NCBI GenBank assembly: GCA_963761615.1
Contig: CAVXGU010000003.1
Span: 1,488,001-1,552,000 of the forward strand
Reading direction: 5' to 3'
From: CAVXGU01 sp963761615
GTDB taxonomy: Bacteria > Acidobacteriota > Vicinamibacteria > Vicinamibacterales > CAVVIG01
DNA length: 64,000 nt
Shown: piece after piece, positions 9,884-18,145 of the stretch
Layout: each line of letters opens with the position of its first letter
Position numbering within the stretch: position 1 is the stretch's first letter
The notes under the pieces: generated by a model
The model's input: the letters and a program-made list of their open reading frames with translations, nothing else
What the model was told of the DNA's origin: nothing
The model's database searches: none
Made by a program: the position numbers and the translations under genes

Positions 9884-10126
9884 TCAGCCGCCCGCGAGCC
9901 GCGGCACCAGATAGACCTCGCTGGCAGGCTCGAGATCCACGTACGCCGCGTCCTGGTGGATCGCCCCGTCGATCGCGACCGCCATGTCCTCGACCGTCCC
10001 GGCCAGCTCCGGAAACCGCGCCACCACCTCCCGGAGCAGATCCTGCACGCGCGGCGCCTCGATCGTGACGGCTTCGACGCCGCCGGTGTGCGCGCGCATC
10101 TCGTTCGAGAAGTGGAGCGTCGCCAT
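9884..10126 (-). CDS. MoaD/ThiS-like small sulfur-carrier protein
   Basis: This 80-residue protein has the beta-grasp pattern of MoaD/ThiS: a short N-terminal beta hairpin, the helix VQDLLREVVARFPEL, and a C-terminus ending VYLVPRLAGG. The terminal Gly-Gly is the site that is adenylated and thiocarboxylated in this family. Its ATG overlaps the stop of the upstream large subunit gene (TGATG), so it is translated with the Mo-hydroxylase operon. MoaD supplies sulfur for molybdopterin, the cofactor of the neighbouring enzyme, so a dedicated sulfur carrier makes sense. Which activating enzyme it uses is not visible in this window. Confidence 0.85.
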   Translation of the reverse strand: MATLHFSNEMRAHTGGVEAVTIEAPRVQDLLREVVARFPELAGTVEDMAVAIDGAIHQDAAYVDLEPASEVYLVPRLAGG

Positions 10127-12409
10127 CAGGCACCAGCCGGCGCAGGCTCCGCGGCGCGAGCCGCCAGCCCGGCGAGCACGCGCGGCGGCGAGAGCGGCAG
10201 CTCGGTGAACCGGACGCCGGTCGCCGACCGCATCGCGTTGGCGATCGCGGCGAGCGGCGGGACGATCGGCACTTCGCCCACCCCGCGGACGCCGTACGGG
10301 TGCGACGGGTTCGGCACCTCGACGATGACCGCGTCGATCATCGGCAGATCCGACGCAACCGGCATGCGGTAGTCCAGGAAGCCGGCGTTCTGCATCACGC
10401 CGCGCTCGTCGTAGACGTACTCCTCGTTGAGGGCCCAGCCGATGCCCTGCGCGGCGCCCCCCTGCATCTGGCCCTCGACGTAGCCGGGATGCACGGCCTG
10501 CCCGACGTCCTGGATTCCCGTATAGCGCACGACCTTGCTCACGCCGGTCTCGGGATCCACCTCGACGTCCACGATCGTGGCGGCGAAGGCCGGTCCGGCC
10601 ATCGGCGCGTTGAGCGTGGCGCGCCCGACGATGGGGCCGCCCGTCTTGGCGAGCTGTGCCGCGAGAGCCGGAACCGACAGCGCGCGGTCGTCGTCGGCGA
10701 CGAGCGAGCGCGCCTGGCCGTCCTGCCAGCCGACCTGCTCGACCGGCACGTTCCAGATCTTCGCCGCGCGCGCGCGGAGCTGGTCGCGCACGTCCCCGGC
10801 CGCCCGCACCACCGCCATCCCCGTCGCGTAGCACACGCGGCTGCCGGCGGTGATATCCGTGTACCCGGCCGTGTCGGTGTCGGCGACGATGGGGCGGACC
10901 CGCTCCACGGGAATGCCGAGTTCCTCGGACACCATCAGCGCCTGGGCGACCCGGGTGCCGCCGATGTCCGGGTTGCCGGTGACCACCGTCGCGCTGCCGT
11001 CGGAATCGAGGGCGACGGTCGCGCTCGAGTTCATGCCGCCGTTGAACCAGAAGCCGCACGCGAAGCCGCGACCCTGGTGCGGGCCGAGCGGGGCCGTCCA
11101 GTGCGGATGCCGCTGCGCCGTTTCGAGCACGGTCTTCAGCCCGATCGGTCCGTACTTCGGGCCGTAGGGCGCCTGATCCCCTTCGCCGACCGCGTTCTTC
11201 ATCCGCAGCTCGATGGGATCGATCTGCAGCTGGCGCGCCAGCTCGTCCATCAGCGACTCGGTGGCGAGGGTGCCCATCGGCGATCCCGGGGCGCGATAGG
11301 CCGCGACCTTGGGCTTGTTGACGACGACGTCCAGGGACTCGATGTGGAAGTTGGGCACGCGGTAGCAGGCCAGCGCGCACATGGCCGCGGCGCCCGACGG
11401 CGACCCGCGGTACGCGCCGGCCTCGAACGCCATGGAGAGCTCGGCGGCCGTCAGCGTGCCGTCCTTCTTCGCGCCGAGCCGCGCCCTGATGTGGCAGCCC
11501 GACGTGGGGCCGGTGGCGCGGAACACCTCGTCGCGGGTCATCACCATCTTGACCGGCCGTCCGGCGCGCTTCGAGAGCATGACGGCGAGGGGCTCGAGGT
11601 ACACGGGCAGCTTGCCGCCGAAGCCGCCGCCGATCTCGCTCGGCGTGACGCGGATGTGGGCGGCGTCCATGTGCAGGATGCCCGCGCAGGCGTCGCGGAC
11701 CAGGAAGGGCCCCTGCGTGGTCGTCCAGATCGAGAATCCGCCCGTCGGTGCCGTAGCGCGCCACGCAGGCGTGCGGCTCGATGTACCCCTGGTGGACCAT
11801 CGGCGTCCGGAACTCGCGCTCGACGATGACGTCGGCGTCGGCGAAGCCCTGGCGCACGTCGCCGCGCGAGAGCTCGACGCGGCCGGCGACGTTGGTCGGC
11901 GTCGCGGCGCCGGGCACCGGCTTGCCCTTGGTGACGAGGTTCGCGTGGAGGATCGGCGCGTCGGGCGCGAGCGCGCGATCCAGGCTGAGGACCGGCTCGA
12001 GCACCTCGTAGGTGACGGCGATCTTCCGCGCCGCCTCGTGCGCGATGTCGGCCGTCGTCGCGGCGACGGCGGCAACCGCGTGCCCGTGGTAGAGCGCCTT
12101 GTCGTGCGCGATCGTGTTGTCGCCCATGTCGCGCAGCTCGAATCCGCCCTCGGCGCCGAGCGAGACCGTCTTGTCGGTCGGCGGAAAGTCCCGGCCGGTG
12201 ACGACGGCCTTCACGCCGGGGACGGCCTCGGCGGCCGAGGTGTCGATCGACACGATGCGCGCGTGCGCGTGGGGGCTGCGAAGGACCGCGCCGTGGAGCA
12301 TCCCCGGCAGGCTCAGGTCTGCGCCGTAGGCCGCTCGGCCGGTGACCTTGTCGACGCCGTCGTGACGGATCGGTCGGGTGCCGACGAACTGGAATGCGCG
12401 TGTGCTCAT
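10126..12409 (-). pseudogene. Molybdenum hydroxylase large subunit (CoxL/XdhB-like), frameshifted
   Basis: The coding region starts at ATG 12409, overlapping the 2Fe-2S gene stop (ATGA), and reads normally through the substrate-channel domain to about residue 223 (ACVARYGTDG). It then loses frame near 11,738-11,743. Removing one base there gives GTDGGFSIWTTTQGPF and a continuous protein of 760 residues; the total length is 3n+1. Downstream motifs of the family are intact: SEIGGGFGGK, VAYRAPGSPMGT and GVGEVPIVPP with the expected catalytic Glu. AYRAPG rather than AYRCSFR argues against a true CO dehydrogenase; an aldehyde or xanthine oxidase-type hydroxylase is more likely. The frameshift may be a sequencing error in the run GGGCGG or a real mutation. 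Confidence 0.88.
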
Positions 12410-12888
12410 GCCGGGACCTTTCGCATCTCGTCGGCCGCGTCGAGCACGGCCCTGATGATCTTGTCGTAGCCGGTGCAGCGGCACAGGTTGCCCGCCAGCC
12501 AGTAGCGGGCCTGCGCCTCGGTCGGGTCGGGGTTCCGGTCGAGCAGCGCCTTGGCCGCGACGATGAAGCCGGGCGTGCAGATCCCGCACTGGAGCGCGGC
12601 GTGCTCGAGGAACTTCTGCTGCAGCGGATGGAGCGCGCCGGCCGGCGCGAGACCCTCGATGGTCGTGACGGTGCGGCCCTGCGCCTCGGCGGCCAGCACG
12701 AGACAGGCCGGCACCAGCCGTCCGTCGAGCAGAACCGAGCAGGCTCCGCAGTCTCCGGTGGCGCAGCCCTCCTTGGTGCCGGTCAGGCCGACGCGGTCGC
12801 GCAGCGCGGTCAGGAGCGTTTCGTGCCCGTCGCAGAGGAACTCGACGGGCTCGCCGTTGATCGTCGTCGTGACGTGAATCTGCGGCAC
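12406..12888 (-). CDS. Mo-hydroxylase 2Fe-2S subunit (CoxS/XdhC-type)
   Basis: I start at GTG 12888, preceded by AGGAG and only one base after the upstream stop (TGACGTG). The 160-residue protein has both expected iron-sulfur domains. The plant-type [2Fe-2S] loop KEGCATGDCGACSVLLDG is at about 40-57, with its last Cys in VPACLVLA. The alpha-helical second cluster has QCGICTPG and NLCRCTGY. It passes electrons from the molybdopterin centre to FAD in the three-subunit enzyme. Gene order FAD, 2Fe-2S, Mo subunit and the overlapping junctions show a single polycistronic unit. Confidence 0.95.
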   Translation of the reverse strand: MPQIHVTTTINGEPVEFLCDGHETLLTALRDRVGLTGTKEGCATGDCGACSVLLDGRLVPACLVLAAEAQGRTVTTIEGLAPAGALHPLQQKFLEHAALQCGICTPGFIVAAKALLDRNPDPTEAQARYWLAGNLCRCTGYDKIIRAVLDAADEMRKVPA

Positions 12889-12889
12889 G

Positions 12890-13756
12890 TCAGCGCTCCT
12901 CCGCGCGGGCGCGCGCAATCAGGGCCGCTCGTTTCGTCAGCACCCCGGCGACGGTGCGCCGATAGGCCGCGGTCCCGCGGGTGTCCGTGATCGGCCGCGC
13001 GGCGGCGGTCGCCGCCGCGGCCGCGCGATCGAGGGCGGCCGGATCGAGCCTGGTCCCGACCAGGGCCCGGGCCGCATCCTCGGCCAGGATCGGCGTGGGA
13101 GCCACGGCCGCCAGGGCGACCCGCGCCGCGGTGCACGTGCCCGCGCCGTCGAGCGTCAGGGCGACGGCCGCGCCCGCGATCGCGATGTCCATCTCGGTGC
13201 GCGGCGTGAGCCGGAGATAGGCGTCAGCCGAGTGTGCCGCGGGCCGCGGGACGATCAGCGCGACGAGCAGCTCACCCGGCTGCAGGGCCGACCGTCCCGG
13301 CCCCACGAAGAACTCCTCCGCCGGGAGGCGCCGCTCGCCGCCGGGGCCGGCGATCACGCACCGGGCGCGGTTCACGATGAACGCGCAGGGCGTGTCGGCG
13401 GCGGGGGAGGCGTTGCAGAAGTTGCCGCCGACCGTGCCGCGCCCCTGGATCTGCATCGACCCGATCAGCGCGACCGCCTCGGCGATCCCCGGCCAGAGGC
13501 GCCCGAGCTCGGCCGATTCGCCGATGGCCGCCGCCTCGGCCGCGGCGCCGAGCCGCAAGCCGGACTGGTCGATGTGGATGGCGACCAGATCGGGGATGCG
13601 CTTGATGTCGAGGAAGGCCTCGGGCTGCCTGAGCCCGGCGCGGAACTGGACCAGCAGGTCCGTGCCGCCGGCCAGCACGCTGGCGGAGGGGTGGGCGTTC
13701 AGGAATCGGATGGCGTCCGCGATCGTCTGCGGCGCCTGGTAGTCGACCACGGGCAT
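12890..13756 (-). CDS. Mo-hydroxylase FAD-binding subunit (CoxM-type)
   Basis: The 288-residue protein has the PCMH-type FAD fold. The first FAD motif, VLAGGTDLLVQFR, is at about 27-39 and the second, QGRGTVGGNFCNASPAAD, at about 104-121. The C-terminal CO-dehydrogenase flavoprotein domain follows from about residue 175 (YLRLTPRTEMDIA). It takes electrons from the iron-sulfur subunit and passes them to an acceptor. It is the first gene of the four-gene minus-strand operon. The C-terminal tail has an Ala-rich stretch with many alanines between about 240 and 260. Confidence 0.93.
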   Translation of the reverse strand: MPVVDYQAPQTIADAIRFLNAHPSASVLAGGTDLLVQFRAGLRQPEAFLDIKRIPDLVAIHIDQSGLRLGAAAEAAAIGESAELGRLWPGIAEAVALIGSMQIQGRGTVGGNFCNASPAADTPCAFIVNRARCVIAGPGGERRLPAEEFFVGPGRSALQPGELLVALIVPRPAAHSADAYLRLTPRTEMDIAIAGAAVALTLDGAGTCTAARVALAAVAPTPILAEDAARALVGTRLDPAALDRAAAAATAAARPITDTRGTAAYRRTVAGVLTKRAALIARARAEER

Positions 13757-13868
13757 GCGGACTCCAGAATCGTGTAACCAACAGTAATCTTACACGGACG
13801 GCCGCCGGGGCCTCTGGACCGGCGCGCAACCCGTCGGCCGGGTGGACAAATCGGGTACGATCCCGCGC

Positions 13869-14225
13869 ATGGGTGGGCTGAACTGGCAGTGGATTGCCTT
13901 GATGGCGATCGCGCCGCCGCTCGTGGCGCCCGGTGTCGCGTACCTGGGCTGGCGCACGGGCGAGATGATCCTCGGCAACGTCGCCGGCGGCGTCGTGATC
14001 CTGGGGACTGCCTTCGCCCTGATCATGCGCGAGTCGGCCGAGGTCGACCGCGTCACCCGTGCCTGCCTGGCCGCCGGCTACAGTTGCTGGCCGGTTCCGA
14101 GCCCGTTCGTCCGCTACGCCATCTACGCGGGCATCGGCTTCGTCCAGGTGATCGCCCTCTTCATGTGGAGCCTGAACGTCGAGCGGCGGATCCGCAACCG
14201 CCGCTACGCCCCTGAGTGGAGATGA
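13869..14225 (+). CDS. Small membrane protein of unknown function
   Basis: I choose the ATG at 13869, giving 118 residues. Three hydrophobic segments are visible: about 5-22 (QWIALMAIAPPLVAPGVAYL), 30-50 and 82-100. The C-terminal tail (VERRIRNRRYAPEWR) is strongly basic and probably cytoplasmic. The gene is divergent from the Mo-hydroxylase operon and is followed 13 bases later by a symporter, with which it may be co-transcribed. I do not recognise the family. Confidence 0.6.
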   Translation: MGGLNWQWIALMAIAPPLVAPGVAYLGWRTGEMILGNVAGGVVILGTAFALIMRESAEVDRVTRACLAAGYSCWPVPSPFVRYAIYAGIGFVQVIALFMWSLNVERRIRNRRYAPEWR

Positions 14226-14238
14226 GCACCGGCCGGCC

Positions 14239-15495
14239 ATGAGGCGACTGGGAACGTTCGCGCTCGCCGCACTGGTCGCCGGAGTCATCACGGGCCTCGC
14301 GGCGGCGCGGACGGGCGTTCCCGCCTCGGTCGCCGGCCCGCTGGCGTGGCTCGTGCGCGCCTGGACGCAGGCGCTTGCCAGCGTGGCCGTGCCGCTCGCA
14401 CTCGCGCAGTTCTTCCTCGCGGTCGCGAAGAGCACCGGCGCCCGGACGGCCGCCGCGAAGCTCGGCCTGTACGTGCCGGTCGTGATCGCCGGTCTGCTCG
14501 TGCTCGCCGTGGCGGTGACGGTGCCCCTGACCGTTGCCGCGATGCACCTGCCGGGTCTCGACGCGCTGTCGCTCCCGCCGGTGGGCCATGCGGAATGGAG
14601 CCAGCCGGCGCCGCTCGCCAGCCTGTGGCGGGAGCTCCTGCCGCAGCGAATCCTGGCCCGCGCGCTGTCCGGCGATCTCGTCGCGATGCTGGCGCTGACG
14701 CTCGCCGGCGCGCTGTCCGTGCGGCTTCTCGGTCCGCGGCGGCGCGCGTGGGTCGTGAAGCCGGTCGAGGTCGTCTCGGCGGTCGCGTACGGGGCCGTCC
14801 GGCTCCTGCTGCTGGCGGCCCCGGCCGTCGTGTTCGCGGTCGCGTTCGGGACCGTGCGCACGTCGGGGCTGCAGATCGGCGTCGTGCTCGCGGCCAATGC
14901 CGCCCTGAAGATCGTCGTCACGCTCGCCGTCGTCGCCGCGATCTACGGGGCGGTCGCCGCCGTGCGGATCCCGATCGGCGCGTTCGCGTCGGCCGTGCTG
15001 CCCGGGCAGATGGTGGCGCTCGCGACGCGCTCGTCCCTCGCGTCCCTCCCGGCGCTCATGACCGGAGCCCGCGAGCGGCTCGGCCTCGACGCCGAGATTT
15101 CGGGCGGGCTGCTCGGCTTCGCCGGCGCGGCCGTCAAGCTCTCCGGGCCGGTCTCGAGCACGTTCAAGTTCCTGTTTCTCGCCAGCGTCCTCGGCGTCCA
15201 TCTCTCCCCCGCACAGGTCGGGGCCTTCGTCGCCACGATCCTGGCGACGAGCGCCACGACGGTCGGCATCCCGCAGGTATCGGTCGACTCGACGTCGCTG
15301 GCGTTCTACGCGGCCGCGGGCATGCCGCTCGAGTACGTCATGCTGCTGGGTACCGTGGTCGCGCTGACCGATCCGGTGTCGACCATGCTCAATTCGACCG
15401 CATATCTGGCGTTCACCGCCGTCGTGTGCCGGCTCGGCCTCGGCCCGGTCAGCGACCGCGCGGCGGTGGCGCCCGTGCCCCAGACGGCGGGGTGA
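14239..15495 (+). CDS. Dicarboxylate/amino acid:cation symporter family protein (DAACS-like)
   Basis: The 418-residue protein has about eight hydrophobic helices and the hairpin regions of the GltP/DctA fold. SSTFKFLFLASVLGV followed by FVATILATSATTVGIPQV matches the re-entrant loop region. ALTDPVSTMLNSTAYLAF sits where the family has DxxxTxxNVxGD, so the conserved Asp and Asn are present. Members take up glutamate, aspartate or C4-dicarboxylates with Na+ or H+. The serine-rich signature near HP1 is poorly conserved, so substrate is uncertain. A diverged copy of its C-terminus follows directly. Confidence 0.8.
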   Translation: MRRLGTFALAALVAGVITGLAAARTGVPASVAGPLAWLVRAWTQALASVAVPLALAQFFLAVAKSTGARTAAAKLGLYVPVVIAGLLVLAVAVTVPLTVAAMHLPGLDALSLPPVGHAEWSQPAPLASLWRELLPQRILARALSGDLVAMLALTLAGALSVRLLGPRRRAWVVKPVEVVSAVAYGAVRLLLLAAPAVVFAVAFGTVRTSGLQIGVVLAANAALKIVVTLAVVAAIYGAVAAVRIPIGAFASAVLPGQMVALATRSSLASLPALMTGARERLGLDAEISGGLLGFAGAAVKLSGPVSSTFKFLFLASVLGVHLSPAQVGAFVATILATSATTVGIPQVSVDSTSLAFYAAAGMPLEYVMLLGTVVALTDPVSTMLNSTAYLAFTAVVCRLGLGPVSDRAAVAPVPQTAG

Positions 15496-15696
15496 GTGGC
15501 TGTGAAGCGGATCGCCTCGCTGCCGTTCTACGCGGCCGCCGGCATCCCGCTGCCGTACGTCGTGCTGCTCGAGGCGACCACGGCGCTGACGGACCCGGCG
15601 CTGACGATGCTCAACTCGACCGGGTTCCTGCTTTTCACGGCGATCGTCTGCCGCCTCGGGCTCGGACGGACGGATCGGGTGGAGACCGCGGCGTGA
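15496..15696 (+). pseudogene. Diverged duplicate of the C-terminus of the upstream symporter
   Basis: An open frame of 66 codons starts with GTG directly after the symporter stop. Residues 9-57 repeat the last membrane segments of the symporter: FYAAAGIPLPYVVLL against FYAAAGMPLEYVMLL, and TMLNSTGFLLFTAIVCRLG against TMLNSTAYLAFTAVVCRLG. About two thirds of residues match, so the copy is old. It cannot transport alone. It may be the remnant of a deleted tandem paralogue, or a short membrane peptide that is still translated. Its stop overlaps the GTG of the next gene. Confidence 0.7.
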
Positions 15697-16772
15697 TCGC
15701 CTTCTGGACCAACGCGATGGGGCGCGCGAGCTTCGAGCGCTTTCTCCGGCTGAACACCGACGAGACGTATCCGGCGTTCGACCTCGTGCGCTACGAGGAC
15801 CTGGAGCCGCGCCAGCCGCTGGCCGCGAAGGCCCACATCTTCGCCGCACTCGACCAGCTCGATCCGCGCGGGATGCCGGCCGTCGAAGCGCTGTGGGATC
15901 GGCTCGCCGCCGTGCCGGGCGTTCGGCGGCTCAACGACCCGCGACGGGTGCTGCACCGCTACGAGCTCCTGACCGCGCTCGCGGACCAGGGGCTGAACCG
16001 GTTTCGCGTGTGGCGGTCCACCGACGACTTGAGCCGGGTCCGGTACCCGGCGTTCGTCCGGGAGGAGCGCCGGCATACCGGCGCCCGGCACCTCCTGCGC
16101 GACCGGCGGGCGCTCGATCGCGCGCTCCGCGGACTCGCCGCCCGGGGCTTCAAGCGGAGAGACCTGCTCGTCGTCGAGTTCTGCGAAACGGCGGATCGGG
16201 ACGGCCTCTACCGCAAGTACGGCGCGTTGAAGGTCGGCGAGGCGATCCTGCCCAGGCACATGATGATCGGCCGCGGATGGATGCTGAAGAGCCCGAGCCG
16301 GATCGCCACGGTGGAGGGGGCGCGGGAGGAGCTCGCCTACGTTCGCGACAACCCCCACGAGGCCTGGCTGCGCGAGGTTTTTCGCATCGCCGGCATCGAC
16401 TATGGGCGGGTCGACTACGGCGTGCTCGACGGCGCGCCCCAGATCTGGGAGATCAACCTCGACCCGATGCTGGGCACGGTGCGGGGCCCGGATCGGCCGC
16501 CGCCGGATCTCGCGGCGGTCCTGGCCGAGCGGCGCTCGATCGCGGCCTGCCGGCTGAGGGACGCGTTCCTGGCGCTCCAGGCGGGCGACTCGCCGCGGCC
16601 CGTGACCGCCGACGTTCCCGTGGAGGCGCTGGCCGCGATTCGCCGCCGGACCCGGTCGGTGCGCTGGCGCAAGCGGGTGCGATCCGTCGCCCGGTGGTGC
16701 CAGCGCCAGCCCGTCCTGGGTCCGCCAATTCGGTGGGTCTCGGCCAGGACCGCGCGGTTCCGCGTGCCGTGA
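15693..16772 (+). CDS. ATP-grasp-like protein of unknown specificity
   Basis: The start is GTG 15693, overlapping the preceding stop (GTGA), giving 359 residues. The central part has features of an ATP-grasp fold: FVREERRHTGARHLLRD where the ATP-binding loop would be, LLVVEFCETADRDGLYRKYG in the middle, and YGVLDGAPQIWEINLDPML near residue 255. In ATP-grasp ligases the Glu-x-Asn metal-binding pair lies in that last motif. The C-terminal 60 residues are very Arg-rich. It is probably co-transcribed with the symporter. The family would join a carboxylate to an amine or thiol using ATP; the substrate is unknown. Confidence 0.65.
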   Translation: MIAFWTNAMGRASFERFLRLNTDETYPAFDLVRYEDLEPRQPLAAKAHIFAALDQLDPRGMPAVEALWDRLAAVPGVRRLNDPRRVLHRYELLTALADQGLNRFRVWRSTDDLSRVRYPAFVREERRHTGARHLLRDRRALDRALRGLAARGFKRRDLLVVEFCETADRDGLYRKYGALKVGEAILPRHMMIGRGWMLKSPSRIATVEGAREELAYVRDNPHEAWLREVFRIAGIDYGRVDYGVLDGAPQIWEINLDPMLGTVRGPDRPPPDLAAVLAERRSIAACRLRDAFLALQAGDSPRPVTADVPVEALAAIRRRTRSVRWRKRVRSVARWCQRQPVLGPPIRWVSARTARFRVP

Positions 16773-16866
16773 CGCGACACGGATGAGCTCCTGGAATGTC
16801 TCCTTGCGATCCTTTTCGTCCGCTCGTTACGCAGCCGCACTAGAATCACCGGCCAGGAGGCGTCGC

Positions 16867-18141
16867 ATGGACCTGGTACAGCGCGCGAAGAACATCTGTC
16901 TCGCTCCGCAGACTGAATGGCCCGTCATTGCCGGCGAGACGACACCGACGGCGGATCTCATCAAGGGCTACGTCCTGCCACTCGCAGCCATCGGCGCCGT
17001 CGCCGGCTTCCTGGGCGGCTCGTTCGTCGGCCTGAGCCTGCCATTCGTCGGCAGGGTTCGCACGCCGATCCTGTCCGGCCTCAGTCTCGCGATCTTCGGG
17101 CTGGTGATGTCGGTCGTGGCCGTCTTCGTCATCGGCTTCATCGTCAACGCGCTGGCGCCGACCTTCGGCGGCGAGAAGAACCAGGCCCAGGCCCTGAAGG
17201 TCGTGGTGTACGTGTACACCCCGGGCTGGGTCGCCGGGGTGCTCCGGATCCTGCCGGCGCTCGGCCTGCTGGCCCTGCTGGCGGCGCTGTACGGGCTGTA
17301 CCTGCTGTACCTCGGCCTGCCCGTCATGATGAAGTGTCCGAAAGAGAAGGCCGCCGGCTACACGATCGTCGTGGTCGTCTGCGCGATTGCGTTCTCCATC
17401 GTCGTCGGCATCATCGGCGGGCTGTTCGGCGCCGCCGGGGTGATGGGCGCGGGCGCGATCGGTGCGCTGGGCGGGGCGAGCGGGCAGACGGCGTCGTCCG
17501 CGCCGGCGTCCCAGGCGGCGAAGCCCGATCCCAACAGCGCGCTCGGACGGCTCCAGGCGCTGTCGAACTCGCTCGACCAGGCCAACCAGAAGATGCAGGA
17601 CGCGCAGGCCAAGGGTGACACCGCGGGCCAGACCGCGGCGGCGATGCAGGGCCTCGGGGCGCTGCTCGGCGGCGGATCGCGCGTCGAGCCCGTGGACATC
17701 GACCAGTTGAAGCCGCTGCTGCCCGAGACGTTCGCGGGCCTGGCGCGCCGGAGCAGCAAGGCGGAGAAGAACGGCGTCCTCGGCCTGAGCGTATCGAACG
17801 CCGAGGCCGAATACGGCGACGGGAACGCGAAGAGCGTCACGCTCGACATCTCGGACTCCGGCGGCATGAGCGGCCTGGTCGGGCTGGCCGGCTGGGCGGG
17901 GGCGGTGGGCGAGAAGGAAGACGAGAACGGCTCTGAGAAGACGACGAAGGAGAACGGCCGGCTGGTGCACGAGGAGGTGTCGAAGAACGGAGGCACGAAC
18001 GAGTTCGACATCGTCATCGGCGACCGCTTCGTCGTCGGCGCCAAGGGGGACGGCGTGGACATCAACGCGCTCAGGACGGCGGTCGCGGGTCTGGATCTTG
18101 CGAAGCTCGAATCCATGAAGGACGCGGGCGTGCAGAAGTAG
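16867..18141 (+). CDS. Yip1-domain membrane protein with soluble C-terminal domain
   Basis: I choose ATG 16867 because AGGAGG lies six bases upstream. Residues 1-200 are a Yip1-type membrane domain: an N-terminal soluble segment (DLVQRAKNICLAPQTEW), then five hydrophobic helices, ending in a Gly/Ala-rich segment. Residues about 200-255 are Ala/Gln-rich and may form a coiled coil. The last 170 residues are soluble and include LLPETFAGLARRSSKAE, a pattern I associate only loosely with other Yip1-linked proteins. Bacterial Yip1 proteins have no settled function. The next gene starts five bases downstream, so the two are likely co-expressed. Confidence 0.8.
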   Translation: MDLVQRAKNICLAPQTEWPVIAGETTPTADLIKGYVLPLAAIGAVAGFLGGSFVGLSLPFVGRVRTPILSGLSLAIFGLVMSVVAVFVIGFIVNALAPTFGGEKNQAQALKVVVYVYTPGWVAGVLRILPALGLLALLAALYGLYLLYLGLPVMMKCPKEKAAGYTIVVVVCAIAFSIVVGIIGGLFGAAGVMGAGAIGALGGASGQTASSAPASQAAKPDPNSALGRLQALSNSLDQANQKMQDAQAKGDTAGQTAAAMQGLGALLGGGSRVEPVDIDQLKPLLPETFAGLARRSSKAEKNGVLGLSVSNAEAEYGDGNAKSVTLDISDSGGMSGLVGLAGWAGAVGEKEDENGSEKTTKENGRLVHEEVSKNGGTNEFDIVIGDRFVVGAKGDGVDINALRTAVAGLDLAKLESMKDAGVQK

Positions 18142-18145
18142 CGAC

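Noticed and set aside
9875..9888. GCTGAGCGCTCAGC palindrome as a bidirectional terminator
   Set aside because: No loop and no T run; it consists mainly of the two overlapping stop regions.
14346..15692. Upstream extension of the ATP-grasp-like gene through the symporter
   Set aside because: The N-terminal 450 codons are an out-of-frame reading of the symporter; the GTG at 15,693 gives a sensible protein.
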